From CBDBIK01 sp965206145 (lineage in GTDB: Bacteria > Pseudomonadota > Alphaproteobacteria > TMED109): a stretch of DNA of 64,000 nt. The position numbers and the translations under genes are program-made. Below are positions 25,090-35,400 of this stretch, piece after piece (position 1 is the stretch's first letter; the number at the start of each line of letters is the position of its first letter). The stretch covers positions 434,001-498,000 of the forward strand of contig CBDBIK010000002.1 in the NCBI GenBank assembly GCA_965206145.1. Direction: 5' to 3'. The notes under the pieces are model-generated. The model made no database searches and had not been told where the DNA came from. It was given only the letters and a program-made list of their open reading frames with translations.

Positions 25090-27165
25090 TCAGGCAGCCT
25101 GAGCGCTCACCTCGTCGGCAATGGCCTTTGGTACCTGCTCGTACCGATCGAAAAACATAGTGAATTGCGCCCGTCCCTGAGACTTGGAACGCAGCGCGTT
25201 GACGTAACCGAACATCGTCGAGAGCGGCGCGCGGGCAAGTACCTTCGTGGCACTCCCCTGCGACTCCATTCCCTGAACCTGCCCGCGACGACTGTTGAGA
25301 TCGCCAATGATATCCCCGATATACTCCTCGGGCGCCACCACCTCGACCCGCATCACAGGTTCGAGGAGTCGAGCTCCCGCGCGCTTCATCGCGTCGCGAA
25401 AAGCGGCACGGCCCGCCGTCTCGAACGCAACCGCACTCGAATCGACATCGTGGTAGGCGCCGTCAACAAGCACCACCTTGACGTCGATCACTGGGAAGCC
25501 GGCGATCACGCCGTTCCCCATTGCGCTCTCGACGCCCTTGCCCACGGAAGGAATGAACTCCCGCGGGACGTTTCCACCGGAGACACGGCTTTCGAATTCG
25601 AAGCCCTTCCCTGGTCCATTTGGTTCCACTTCCATGATGACGCGGGCAAACTGTCCCGAACCTCCGGTTTGTTTTTTGTGCGTGTGATCGATTTTCGCTG
25701 GCTTGGTGAGCGTCTCGCGGTAGGCCACCTGCGGCGCGCCCACGTTGGCATCGACCTTAAATTCCCTGCGCATGCGATCCACCAAGATATCGAGATGAAG
25801 TTCGCCCATCCCCTTGAGCACTGTCTGCCCGCTCTCAGCATCAACGAACACCTGAAACGAGGGATCTTCCGCCGCTAACCTCTGGAGGGCCGTACCCATA
25901 CGTTCCTGGTCCGCCTTGGTCTTGGGCTCGACCGCCACCTCCATCACCGGAGCCGGGAAATCCATCTTCTCAAGGATCACTGGATCTTTTGGGTCACAAA
26001 GCGTATCGCCCGTGGAGACTGATTTGAGTCCCGCCAGTGCCACGATGTCACCGGCCGAGGCCTCCTTGATGTCCTCGCGCGAGTTGGCATGCATCAGAAG
26101 CATCCTCCCGACCCGCTCTTTCCGGCTGCGGCCGGGATTGGAAAGCGCCGCGCCTGTCCGGAACACGCCAGAGTAAATACGCACGAAGGCAAGTGTTCCG
26201 ACGAACGAATCGTTCATGATTTTGAAGACGAGACCCGCCGCTAGCTCATCAAATGAGCTCTTGCGCTCAACAAGATTTCCTGAGCTCGGGTGCTCGCCCG
26301 TCACCGGAGGCAAATCTGCGGGCGAGGGCAAGTAGTCCACCACTGCATCAAGCAGGGGCTGAACTCCCTTGTTTTTAAACGCAGATCCGCACAGCACCGG
26401 AGTGAAGGCCCCGCTCACCGTGCCTGCGCGGATGCACCGTCGAAGAGTTTCTTCATCAGGCATCTCGCCCTCAATGTAGCGTTCGAGCGCATCATCATCC
26501 TGCTCCACGGCAAGCTCGATCAGCGTTTGCCGGGCAGCCTCTGCCTCGGCCTTCATTCCCTCTGGAATCTCGCCAACATCGAACTTGGCACCGAGACCCT
26601 CTTCCTGCCAAACAATCGCCTTCATGGCCACAAGGTCAATAACGCCCTCGAAGCCAGACTCAGCACCAATCGGCCTCTGAAGAACGAGCGGAATGGCAGC
26701 AAGCCGTTCGCGGATCGAATCCACCGCCTTGTCGAGATCGGAACCAGCCCGGTCGAGCTTGTTGACAAAACAGACCCTGGGCACGCCGTAACGATCGGCC
26801 TGACGCCAGACCGTCTCTGACTGAGGCTCGACGCCAGCCACGCCGTCGAAGACGGCAACCGCTCCGTCAAGCACGCGCAGGCTCCGTTCCACTTCAATGG
26901 TGAAATCCACATGTCCGGGCGTATCGATGATGTTGACCCGATGGTCACGCCACGCGCAGGTCGTCGCCGCGGAGGTAATAGTGATTCCCCGCTCCTGCTC
27001 CTGCTCCATCCAGTCCATCGTCGCAGCACCGTCGTGGACCTCGCCGATCTTGTGGGAACGGCCCGTGTAGTAGAGGAAGCGTTCGGTTACCGTGGTCTTG
27101 CCAGCATCAATGTGGGCCATGATGCCGATGTTGCGGTAGTGCGAAAGCGCGACGTTCATGGACAT
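25090..27165 (-). CDS. fusA: Elongation factor G
   Basis: A 691-residue translocase GTPase. The P-loop AHIDAGKT, RGITITSAA, DTPGHVDFT and NKLDRAG are in the G domain, and domains II-V follow through to GYVNALRSKSQGRAQFTM near the C-terminus. It lies 12 bases after rpsG and 28 bases before tuf in the str order. Confidence 0.98.
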   Translation of the reverse strand: MSMNVALSHYRNIGIMAHIDAGKTTVTERFLYYTGRSHKIGEVHDGAATMDWMEQEQERGITITSAATTCAWRDHRVNIIDTPGHVDFTIEVERSLRVLDGAVAVFDGVAGVEPQSETVWRQADRYGVPRVCFVNKLDRAGSDLDKAVDSIRERLAAIPLVLQRPIGAESGFEGVIDLVAMKAIVWQEEGLGAKFDVGEIPEGMKAEAEAARQTLIELAVEQDDDALERYIEGEMPDEETLRRCIRAGTVSGAFTPVLCGSAFKNKGVQPLLDAVVDYLPSPADLPPVTGEHPSSGNLVERKSSFDELAAGLVFKIMNDSFVGTLAFVRIYSGVFRTGAALSNPGRSRKERVGRMLLMHANSREDIKEASAGDIVALAGLKSVSTGDTLCDPKDPVILEKMDFPAPVMEVAVEPKTKADQERMGTALQRLAAEDPSFQVFVDAESGQTVLKGMGELHLDILVDRMRREFKVDANVGAPQVAYRETLTKPAKIDHTHKKQTGGSGQFARVIMEVEPNGPGKGFEFESRVSGGNVPREFIPSVGKGVESAMGNGVIAGFPVIDVKVVLVDGAYHDVDSSAVAFETAGRAAFRDAMKRAGARLLEPVMRVEVVAPEEYIGDIIGDLNSRRGQVQGMESQGSATKVLARAPLSTMFGYVNALRSKSQGRAQFTMFFDRYEQVPKAIADEVSAQAA

Positions 27166-27177
27166 GCGTACCCGGCC

Positions 27178-27648
27178 TTACCAGCGGTAGTGCGCGAAGG
27201 CACGGTTCGCGCGCGCCATGCTGTGTGCGTTTTCACGTTTCTTGAAGGCAGCTCCGCGCTGACCAGCAGCCTCCTCGAGCTCGCCGGCGAGACGCTCAAG
27301 CATGGTGTTCTCACCTCGCTCACGCGCCGCCTCGATGAGCCAACGAATCGCCAGTGCCTGGCGACGGCTCGGACGGACTTCAACCGGGACTTGGTAGGTC
27401 GCCCCGCCCACGCGGCGCGAACGGGTTTCGGTATCGGGTTTGATGTTTTCGATCGCCTGACGGAATACACCGAGAGGATCCTGCTTAGTCTTGTCGGCAA
27501 GGCGGTCAAAAGCACCGTAAAGCACCCGTTCGGCAACCGATTTCCCTCCACCCCGCATGAGGGCATGAACGAATTTCGTGACCACGGCATCGCCGTAACG
27601 AGGGTCCGGCTGGACCTCCCGCGTCGTCGCGCGGTGCCTGCGTGACAT
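27178..27648 (-). CDS. rpsG: Ribosomal protein S7
   Basis: A 156-residue primary 16S rRNA-binding protein. MSRRHRATTREVQPDPRYGD opens it, and FRQAIENIKPDTETRSRRVGGATYQVPVEV lies in the middle (written here as adjoining motifs ENIKPDTETRSRR and GGATYQVPVEV). It lies 15 bases after rpsL. Length and C-terminus (ARANRAFAHYRW) are standard. Confidence 0.97.
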   Translation of the reverse strand: MSRRHRATTREVQPDPRYGDAVVTKFVHALMRGGGKSVAERVLYGAFDRLADKTKQDPLGVFRQAIENIKPDTETRSRRVGGATYQVPVEVRPSRRQALAIRWLIEAARERGENTMLERLAGELEEAAGQRGAAFKKRENAHSMARANRAFAHYRW

Positions 27649-27663
27649 GCCGCCCTCTCCCGC

Positions 27664-28035
27664 CTACTTGGGCCGCTTTGCGCCGTATTTGGAACGGCGC
27701 TGGCGGCGGCTGGTCACGCCCTGGGTGTCATAGGTACCACGCACCACGTGGTAACGAACGCCCGGAAGATCCTTCACCCGACCGCCTCGGATCATGATCA
27801 CCGAGTGCTCTTGCAGGTTGTGGCTCTCGCCCGGGATGTAGCTTGTGACTTCGTGGCCGTTGGTGAGGCGCACGCGTGCCACCTTGCGAAGGGCGGAGTT
27901 CGGCTTCTTCGGTGTCGTCGTGTAGACGCGTGTGCATACGCCCTTGCGCTGCGGACATGATTGCAACGCCGGCACCTTGCGGTGCTTCACAGGCTTGCGC
28001 CGCCCTTTGCGAACGAGCTGGTTGGTCGTCGGCAT
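27664..28035 (-). CDS. rpsL: Ribosomal protein S12
   Basis: A 123-residue decoding-centre protein. MPTTNQLVRKGR opens it; TTTPKKPNSALRK holds the Lys at position 43-type and GRVKDLPGVRYH the Lys at position 88-type, both the streptomycin-sensitive forms. It is the first gene of the str group and has its own predicted promoter and a structured leader. Confidence 0.98.
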   Translation of the reverse strand: MPTTNQLVRKGRRKPVKHRKVPALQSCPQRKGVCTRVYTTTPKKPNSALRKVARVRLTNGHEVTSYIPGESHNLQEHSVIMIRGGRVKDLPGVRYHVVRGTYDTQGVTSRRQRRSKYGAKRPK

Positions 28036-28042
28036 GCTTAGC

Positions 28043-28078
28043 CTCGCTCAGGCCTTCCGGCCTTGCACACAAAGCGAG
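28043..28078 (-). promoter_or_regulatory. Hairpin in the rpsL leader covering the ribosome site
   Basis: On the minus strand an outer 6-bp stem (CTCGCT with AGCGAG) encloses an inner 5-bp stem (AGGCC with GGCCT, loop GGAA). The 3' arm of the outer stem (AGCGAG) is the purine-rich stretch 8-13 bases before the rpsL ATG at 28035, so folding would hide the likely ribosome binding site. This suggests translational control of the str genes, which is inference. Confidence 0.4.
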
Positions 28079-28185
28079 CCAACAGGCACCACACCCTATG
28101 TGCAGCACCGCCAACTCGCTCAGCGTTGATTCATTTCCTGCCCGGCGAATCCGCGAACGAACACCCGCCTCTGGCAAGGTAGGAC

Positions 28186-28215
28186 ATCCTAGCCACATTG
28201 GTGTTGGCACGTCAA
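28186..28215 (-). promoter_or_regulatory. Predicted promoter of the str/S10/spc block
   Basis: On the minus strand TTGACG (28210-28215) and TAGGAT (28186-28191) are 18 bases apart, with GC before the -10 box (GCTAGGAT), close to the TTGACG/GCTANAWC pattern known from Caulobacter housekeeping promoters. It lies in the 241-base rpoC-rpsL gap and would give a leader of about 145 bases. No intrinsic terminator for rpoC was seen in the gap. Confidence 0.6.
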
Positions 28216-28276
28216 GCGCAACACCTGCCCTGTACGAGCTCTCAGGAAGGCGCCTCGACGGACACCTCCGCATAGG

Positions 28277-31200
28277 TCAGATCGAAGGATGTGGCGGGGG
28301 ACGCGCGGCAGCAGCAGCTTCTTCGAGAGCCTGTTTCTTGGAGATTGCCTCGCGATCTTTTTCCACCGCAACCTTCAGGTAATCGCCCGTTCTGCTCCCG
28401 GTTCCGGCCGGAATGAGACGCCCGACGATCACGTTCTCCTTAAGTCCTTGCAGGTCGTCCGTCTTTCCAGCAAGGGCCGCATCTGTAAGTGCCCGTGTCG
28501 TTTCTTGGAAGGAAGCCGACGAAATGAACGACTTAGTCTCGCGGCTTGATTTGGTGATTCCCTGAAGGACGGGAATCCCTTCCGCCGGGGTTTTCCCTTC
28601 CTTAACGAGTTCTTCGTTAGCCAGGCGGAAGTCCCGCTTGTCTACCTCGTCGTCCTGCAGGAAGTCACTGTCGCCGGGTTCCGTCACCTGCACTTTCTGC
28701 AGCATCTGGTGAACGATCACTTCGATGTGCTTGTCGTTGATGCGCACGCCTTCAAGCCGGTAAACCCCCTGGATCTCTTCAACGAGATGATGCGCAAGTG
28801 CCTCGATGCCAAGCACTCGGAGGATGTCGTGAGGAACCGGGTTTCCATCGGTGAGCTTGTCGCCACGGCTGACCTCATCGCCTTTCTGCACGAGCACGTA
28901 ACGATCGCGGGAGACGAGATGCACTTCACCCTCCTTGGCATCAGATTTGCCCACAGTAATTCGCGTACGACCACCCGAATCTTCGACAGAAAGCACTACG
29001 CCGTCGGTTTCGGAAAGCACTGCGGGTTTTTTCGGTCGTGGCGCATCAAGCAGCGCAATCACCCGCGGCAACCCGCCCACGATATCGCGTGATTTCCGGT
29101 CCTCGGTCTGCACGCGGGCGATCAGGTCGCCCGCCTCGATGTTTACTTCATCCTCGACCAGCAACACCGCCCCCACCGGCATCTCGTAGCTGCGCTCGAT
29201 GTCTTTCCGCCCCGAACCGACCACGGTCACACGAGGACGGAGATTCGCCTGGCTCTGCTCGACACCCTGCCAGGGCACAACTTCGAGTGAAGTCAAGCTT
29301 GTCGCTTCGTCGTGCCGTTTGATCATCGAAATTCCCTCGCGAAGATCATCAAAACGCACTTGCCCCGCAGTTCCACTGATGATCGGACGGCTATAGGGGT
29401 CCCACTCGGCAAGCCGGTCGCCACGTTTTACTTCCTGGCCTTGCTCAACGAGCAGTTGCGCTCCGTACGGCACACGTGAACGACTCTGGTTTTTGCCCTT
29501 CCCGCTCTCGACAATGATCTCGAGATCGCGCGTCATCACGATCCCCTTGGCGATCGCCGCCATCGGGTCAGCATCACCTGAACGACCGAAACGCATGGTC
29601 CCGTCAAGAACACTCTCAATGCCGAGCTGATCGGAACCGGATTGCGCGACCCCGCCGATATGGAATGTCCGCATCGTGAGCTGGGTTCCTGGCTCACCGA
29701 TCGACTGCGCTGCGATGACGCCCACCGCTTCGCCGGTATTGATTTGCGACCCTCTCGCCAGGTCAAGTCCATAGCAAGCAGCACAGGTTCCCGTTGTGCT
29801 CTCGCAGGTCAACACCGTGCGTACCCGCACTTGATCAAGATCTGCCTCCTCGACACGCCGACACTCGGCTGAGCCGAGCAGTGTGTCAGTAGACGCGATC
29901 ACCTCGCCGGTTTCCGGATGGATTACATCCTCGGCCGGATAGCGGCCCAGGATCCGATCACCCAAAGTCTCGATCACCTCGGTGCCTCGAGTCGCTCGGG
30001 TCTTTGCGATTCCTTCGGAGGTACCGCAGTTCTCCTCGGTGATAATCACGTCCTGAGCCACGTCGACGAGGCGACGGGTGAAGTATCCCGAGGTCGAGGT
30101 CTTGCGCGCCGTGTCGGCCAGACCCTTACGAGCACCGTGGGTGGAGTTGAAGAACTCCGCAGCACCCAGTCCTTCCTTGAAGTTGGAGATGATCGGAGTC
30201 TCGATGATTTCTCCCGAGGTATTGGTGATCAGGCCACGCATCCCGGCGAGCTGTTTCATTTGCATCGGGGAGCCTCGAGCACCCGAATCCACCATCGTGA
30301 AGATCGAGTTAACCATCCCTTCTTTCTCCTCGCCCACCTCCTTCATCATCGCGTCGGCAACCTGGTCGGTACACTTCGTCCAGACATCAATAGTACGGTT
30401 GTAACGGTCGAGGTGAGTGATCAACCCCTGCTCGTACTGCTTCGCAAGCCTTCCGACCTGGGCGCGAGCCCCCTCTACGAGTTTTTCCTTGGCTTCGGGC
30501 ACGATCATGTCGTCCTTGCCGAACGAGATCCCCGCCGAACACGCTTCGGTGAATCCGATGTTCATCAATTGATCTGCAAAAATTACCGTCTCTTTCTGTC
30601 CGCAGTGGCGGTAAACGGTATCAATGAGTTCGCTCACTTCACGCTTGGCGAGCTTGCGGTTGATGAGCGAGAAATTAATCGCCGGATGATCCGGCAGGAG
30701 TGCGCTCAGCAGTGCCCGGCCCGGAGTTGTTTCAACTACCTCAGTTTTCCCATCCCGATTGATGCGAACCTGCACTTTTGCGTGCAAGTCAACCGCGTCG
30801 GCGGAGAGAGCATGGCGAATTTCCGGGATCCCAGCGAAGGCCATCCCCTCGCCCTTGGCACCCTCGCGCAAGAGGCTCAGGTAGTAGATGCCGAGCACGA
30901 TGTCCTGGGTGGGCACGATGATCGGTTTGCCGTTGGCCGGGCTGAGAATGTTGTTCGTCGACATCATCAGCACTCGCGCCTCGAGCTGTGCTTCAATCGA
31001 CAGCGGCACGTGTACCGCCATTTGATCGCCGTCGAAGTCAGCATTGAAAGCGGTGCAAACAAGCGGATGGAGATGGATTGCCTTGCCCTCAACAAGCACA
31101 GGCTCGAACGCCTGGATGCCAAGGCGGTGAAGGGTCGGTGCACGGTTCAGCAACACTGGATGCTCGCGGATCACCTCCTCGAGGATGTCCCACACCTCTG

Positions 31201-32464
31201 GTCGCTCCAGATCGACCAGGCGTTTAGAGTGCTTGATCCCCGTTGCTTGACCGTAGGCCTCCAGTTTTGCGTAGATGAACGGCTTGAACAGCTCAAGAGC
31301 CATTTTCTTCGGCAACCCGCATTGGTGAAGCAGTAGCTCAGGGCCGACGACGATGACCGAGCGGCCGGAGTAGTCGCAACGCTTTCCAAGCAGGTTCTGG
31401 CGGAAGCGGCCTTGCTTGCCGGTGACGATGTCCGACAGCGACTTCAACTGGCGACGGTTTGCGCCTTTGGCCGGGCGCTTGCGACGACTGTTGTCGAACA
31501 AGGCATCCACTGCTTCTTGCAGCATCCGTTTTTCGTTGCGGATGATGATATCCGGCGAACGTAGCGTCATCAGCTTCTTGAGCCGGTTGTTGCGGTTGAT
31601 CACCCGTCGGTACAGGTCGTTGAGATCGGAGGTAGCGAAGCGACCGCCGTCGAGCGGGACCAGTGGGCGCAATTCCGGTGGAATCACCGGAATCACGGTC
31701 AGCACCATCCACTCTGGACGGTTCTTGGATCTGATGAAGGACTCGACCATTTTCAGCCGTTTGGCGAGCTTCTTGCGCTTCATTTCGGATCGCGTCGCTC
31801 CCAACTCTTGGCGAACCTCATCGCGGAGCTCAAATAGATCGATCTCGGAGAGAAGCGTACGGATTGCCTCGGCACCGACGCCAACCCGGAACTTGTCCGG
31901 ACCGTAATCAGATTCAAGCTGACGGCACTGCTCCTCCGAAAGGAGAGCTCGGCGCGGCAGCGGCGTGACTCCAGGTTCCAGCACCACGAAACGCTCGAAA
32001 TAAAGGATCGACTCGATGTCCTTCAACGTCATATCAAGCAGCAACCCCATCCGGGACGACGGCGGTGCTTTCAAAAACCAGATATGCGCAACCGGCGAAG
32101 CGAGCTCAATGTGCCCCATGCGTTCCCGGCGCACTTTGGACGGGATCACCTCAACCCCGCACTTCTCGCAAACGATACCCTTGTACTTCATGCGCCGGTA
32201 CTTCCCGCACAGACACTCATAATCTTTCACCGGACCGAAAATCCGCGGACAGAACAGGCCATCGCGCTCGGGCTTGAGCGTGCGGTAATTTATGGTTTCG
32301 GGCTTGCGCACTTCGCCGTGCGACCACGAGTGCACCTTCTCAGGGCTCGCAACCGAGATTCGAATGCCCTCGAAGCGAGTCGGCTGCTGTCCTCCTTCGA
32401 GACCCGGGATGACGAGGGGAGGCGGCGTCACGCGGAGCGTGTTGACGTTCTCTTCTTCACTCAT
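28277..32464 (-). CDS. rpoC: RNA polymerase beta' subunit
   Basis: A 1395-residue catalytic subunit. The N-terminal zinc site CLCGKYRR...CEKC (about 73-93), the active-site motif NADFDGDQM (about 473-481) with three Mg-binding Asp, the bridge and trigger helices (GARGSPMQMKQLAGMRGL; TRTFHIGGVA-like MRTFHIGG) and the second zinc site CESTTGTCAACYG are all present. The start overlaps the rpoB stop by eight bases. Length is usual for alphaproteobacteria. Confidence 0.98.
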   Translation of the reverse strand: MSEEENVNTLRVTPPPLVIPGLEGGQQPTRFEGIRISVASPEKVHSWSHGEVRKPETINYRTLKPERDGLFCPRIFGPVKDYECLCGKYRRMKYKGIVCEKCGVEVIPSKVRRERMGHIELASPVAHIWFLKAPPSSRMGLLLDMTLKDIESILYFERFVVLEPGVTPLPRRALLSEEQCRQLESDYGPDKFRVGVGAEAIRTLLSEIDLFELRDEVRQELGATRSEMKRKKLAKRLKMVESFIRSKNRPEWMVLTVIPVIPPELRPLVPLDGGRFATSDLNDLYRRVINRNNRLKKLMTLRSPDIIIRNEKRMLQEAVDALFDNSRRKRPAKGANRRQLKSLSDIVTGKQGRFRQNLLGKRCDYSGRSVIVVGPELLLHQCGLPKKMALELFKPFIYAKLEAYGQATGIKHSKRLVDLERPEVWDILEEVIREHPVLLNRAPTLHRLGIQAFEPVLVEGKAIHLHPLVCTAFNADFDGDQMAVHVPLSIEAQLEARVLMMSTNNILSPANGKPIIVPTQDIVLGIYYLSLLREGAKGEGMAFAGIPEIRHALSADAVDLHAKVQVRINRDGKTEVVETTPGRALLSALLPDHPAINFSLINRKLAKREVSELIDTVYRHCGQKETVIFADQLMNIGFTEACSAGISFGKDDMIVPEAKEKLVEGARAQVGRLAKQYEQGLITHLDRYNRTIDVWTKCTDQVADAMMKEVGEEKEGMVNSIFTMVDSGARGSPMQMKQLAGMRGLITNTSGEIIETPIISNFKEGLGAAEFFNSTHGARKGLADTARKTSTSGYFTRRLVDVAQDVIITEENCGTSEGIAKTRATRGTEVIETLGDRILGRYPAEDVIHPETGEVIASTDTLLGSAECRRVEEADLDQVRVRTVLTCESTTGTCAACYGLDLARGSQINTGEAVGVIAAQSIGEPGTQLTMRTFHIGGVAQSGSDQLGIESVLDGTMRFGRSGDADPMAAIAKGIVMTRDLEIIVESGKGKNQSRSRVPYGAQLLVEQGQEVKRGDRLAEWDPYSRPIISGTAGQVRFDDLREGISMIKRHDEATSLTSLEVVPWQGVEQSQANLRPRVTVVGSGRKDIERSYEMPVGAVLLVEDEVNIEAGDLIARVQTEDRKSRDIVGGLPRVIALLDAPRPKKPAVLSETDGVVLSVEDSGGRTRITVGKSDAKEGEVHLVSRDRYVLVQKGDEVSRGDKLTDGNPVPHDILRVLGIEALAHHLVEEIQGVYRLEGVRINDKHIEVIVHQMLQKVQVTEPGDSDFLQDDEVDKRDFRLANEELVKEGKTPAEGIPVLQGITKSSRETKSFISSASFQETTRALTDAALAGKTDDLQGLKENVIVGRLIPAGTGSRTGDYLKVAVEKDREAISKKQALEEAAAAARPPPHPSI

Positions 32465-35400
32465 TGGTCAGCTCCTGTACGTCAAGGCCGAGGGCCTGCA
32501 GTTCTTTGACGAGGACGTTGAAGGACTCGGGCACACCCGCTTCAAACGTATCCTCGCCCTTGGCAATCGCCTCGTACACCTTGGTACGCCCGGAGACATC
32601 GTCGGATTTCACCGTCAACATTTCCTGCAGGGTGTAAGCAGCTCCATAAGCCTGAAGGGCCCACACCTCCATCTCCCCGAAACGCTGACCGCCGAAACGG
32701 GCCTTGCCGCCGAGCGGTTGCTGCGTGACGAGACTATAGGGCCCGGTCGAACGGGCATGCATTTTGTCGTCGACGAGGTGGTGGAGTTTCAGCATGTAGA
32801 TGTTGCCCACCGTCACCGGGCGCGCAAACTGCTCACCGGTGCGGCCGTCGATCAATCTCGCCTGGCCTGATGTCTCGAGGCCCGCCGCAGCGAGCATCTC
32901 GCGGATGTCATCCTCAGACGCTCCGTCGAAAACCGGAGTCGCAACCGGCACACCATCTGTGAGATTCGAAGCAAGTTCCAACGTCTCCTCGTCGTCGAGC
33001 GAAGCGTGGGACACACTCCAGCCATCACCGCAGACCTGCTTCAGTGTGGTCCGCGCGCGCTTCGCTTGGTCGGCGATGTCACGCCCGGCAGCGAGCGCCT
33101 CGCCGACCTGACGGCCCAGGCCTGCGCACGCCCACCCGAGGTGGGTCTCCAGAATCTGGCCCACGTTCATCCGCGACGGCACTCCGAGCGGGTTGAGAAC
33201 AATGTCTACGGGAGTTCCATCCTTGAGATAAGGCATGTCCTCGATGGGGTTGATCTTAGAAATGACTCCCTTGTTGCCGTGGCGGCCGGCCATCTTGTCA
33301 CCGGGCGATATCTTGCGCTTCACCGCAACGTACACCTTGACCATCTTGAGTACACCCGGCGGCAGCTCGTCACCGGCACGAACCTTCTCGACTTTCTCGT
33401 CGAAATTTTTCTTAAGACGCCGGCGATGCCCCTGCAGTTCCTTTTGAAGCTTCTCGAGCTCCTCAGTCGCCGAGGCATTGCTGAGGTGGAATTTCCACCA
33501 TTTGTCCTGCGGGGTTTCGTCCAATATGCCCGCCGTGATCGTCCCCTTCGCCGGGCCAGTAGTGGCAACTTTGCGAAGCAGAAGAGCCCGCAGGCGTTCG
33601 TAGATGTTGCGCTCGAAGATCTCTTTCTCGTCGTCAAAGTCCTCGGCGAGACGAGCAATCTCCTCACGCTCGATGGCGATGGTGCGCTCGTCCTTATCGA
33701 TCCCATTGCGCGAGAACACGCGAACATCAACAACCGTGCCCGAGCCACCGGGAGGCATGCGGAGCGAGGTGTCGCGCACGTCCGCTGATTTTTCTCCGAA
33801 AATTGCCCGAAGCAGTTTCTCTTCAGGCGTGGTCGGTGTCTCACCCTTTGGGGTCACCTTACCGACGAGAACGTCGTGAGGACCCACCTCGGCACCGATG
33901 TGGATGACGCCTGCCTCGTCGAGGTGGCGAAGCGATTCCTCTCCGACGTTGAGGATGTCGCGGGTAATCTCTTCTGCCCCGAGCTTGGTATCTCGGGTCA
34001 TCGTCTCGTACTCCTCGATGTGGATCGAGGTGAATACGTCATCGCGGACGAGACGTTCGGAGATCAGGATCGAATCCTCGTAGTTGTAACCTTGCCACGG
34101 CATGAACGCGACGAGGATATTGCGGCCAAGGGCAAGTTCACCAAGGTCAGTCGAGGGGCCGTCAGCGATGACATCGCCTGCATGCACGCGATCACCGACT
34201 TTCACCAGTGGGCGCTGGTTGATACTCGTGCTCTGGTTGGAGCGCTGAAACTTGCGCAGATTGTGGATGTCCACGTCAACGGTGCGCGTCTCGTCTTCGG
34301 GATCGGTCACCCGGATTACGATTCGGCGGGCATCAACCTGATCCACGATGCCGCCTCGACGGGCCGTCAGGACAGCCCCCGAATCGCGGGCGACGCGTTC
34401 CTCCATGCCGGTGCCAACCAGCGGTGCCTCCGCCTGCAACAACGGGACCGCCTGGCGCTGCATGTTCGATCCCATCAACGCCCGGTTGGCGTCGTCGTTC
34501 TCAAGGAACGGGATCAGTGCGGCCGAAACCGACACTAGCTGCTTCGGCGAGACGTCGATGAAGTCGATCGTGTCGGGAATCGCCATTACGAATTCTCCGC
34601 CACGACGACAACTCACGATGTCACGCTGAAAACGTCCGTCAGGCGTGAGCGGAGCGCTTGCCTGGGCAATGGTGTGACCCTTCTCATCGACTGCCGACAT
34701 GTAAACGAATTCGTCCGTGACCTGACCCTCTTTCACCTTGCGGTAGGGAGCTTCGATGAAACCGTGACGATCAACCCGTGAGAAGGTCGCCAGAGAACTG
34801 ATGAGGCCGATATTCGGCCCTTCCGGAGTCTCGATAGGGCAGATCCGCCCGTAGTGCGTGGGGTGAACATCGCGCACCTCGAGATTCGCCCATTCGCGGG
34901 TAAGGCCACCCGGCCCAAGGGCCGAGAGACGGCGCTTGTGGGTAATTTCGGCGAGCGGGTTGGTCTGGTCCATGAACTGGCTGAGCTGGAAACCGCCAAA
35001 AAATTCCCACACCATTGCCGCCACCGGACGGGCATTAATGAGGTCGTTTGGCATCATTTTCTCGATCTCGGAGGTGGTAATGCGCTCGCGCGCCGCTCGC
35101 TCCATTCGCACCAGTCCCATGCGGTACTGGTTTTCCATCAGCTCACCCACCGAACGCACACGGCGGTTGCCGAGATCATCGATATCGTCAATCTCGCCCT
35201 GACCAGGACGGTATGCAATCAGCGTGCTGACCACCGCCATCACGTCTGTGCGCGTAATCGAGCGCACATCCTCCCCGATCGAGAGGCGGAGGCGTCTATT
35301 GAGCTTGCTCCGGCCAACCTCGGAAAGGTCGTACTGTTCGGAGAGCTTTCGCTCAACGTCGTCTGACTTCGCCCAAACCACCGCCGGCGCGCCCGGTGGG

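Noticed and set aside
29918..31336. 472-codon plus-strand open frame opposite rpoC
   Set aside because: Long antisense frames are expected opposite high-G+C genes; it lies entirely inside rpoC and shows no domain pattern.
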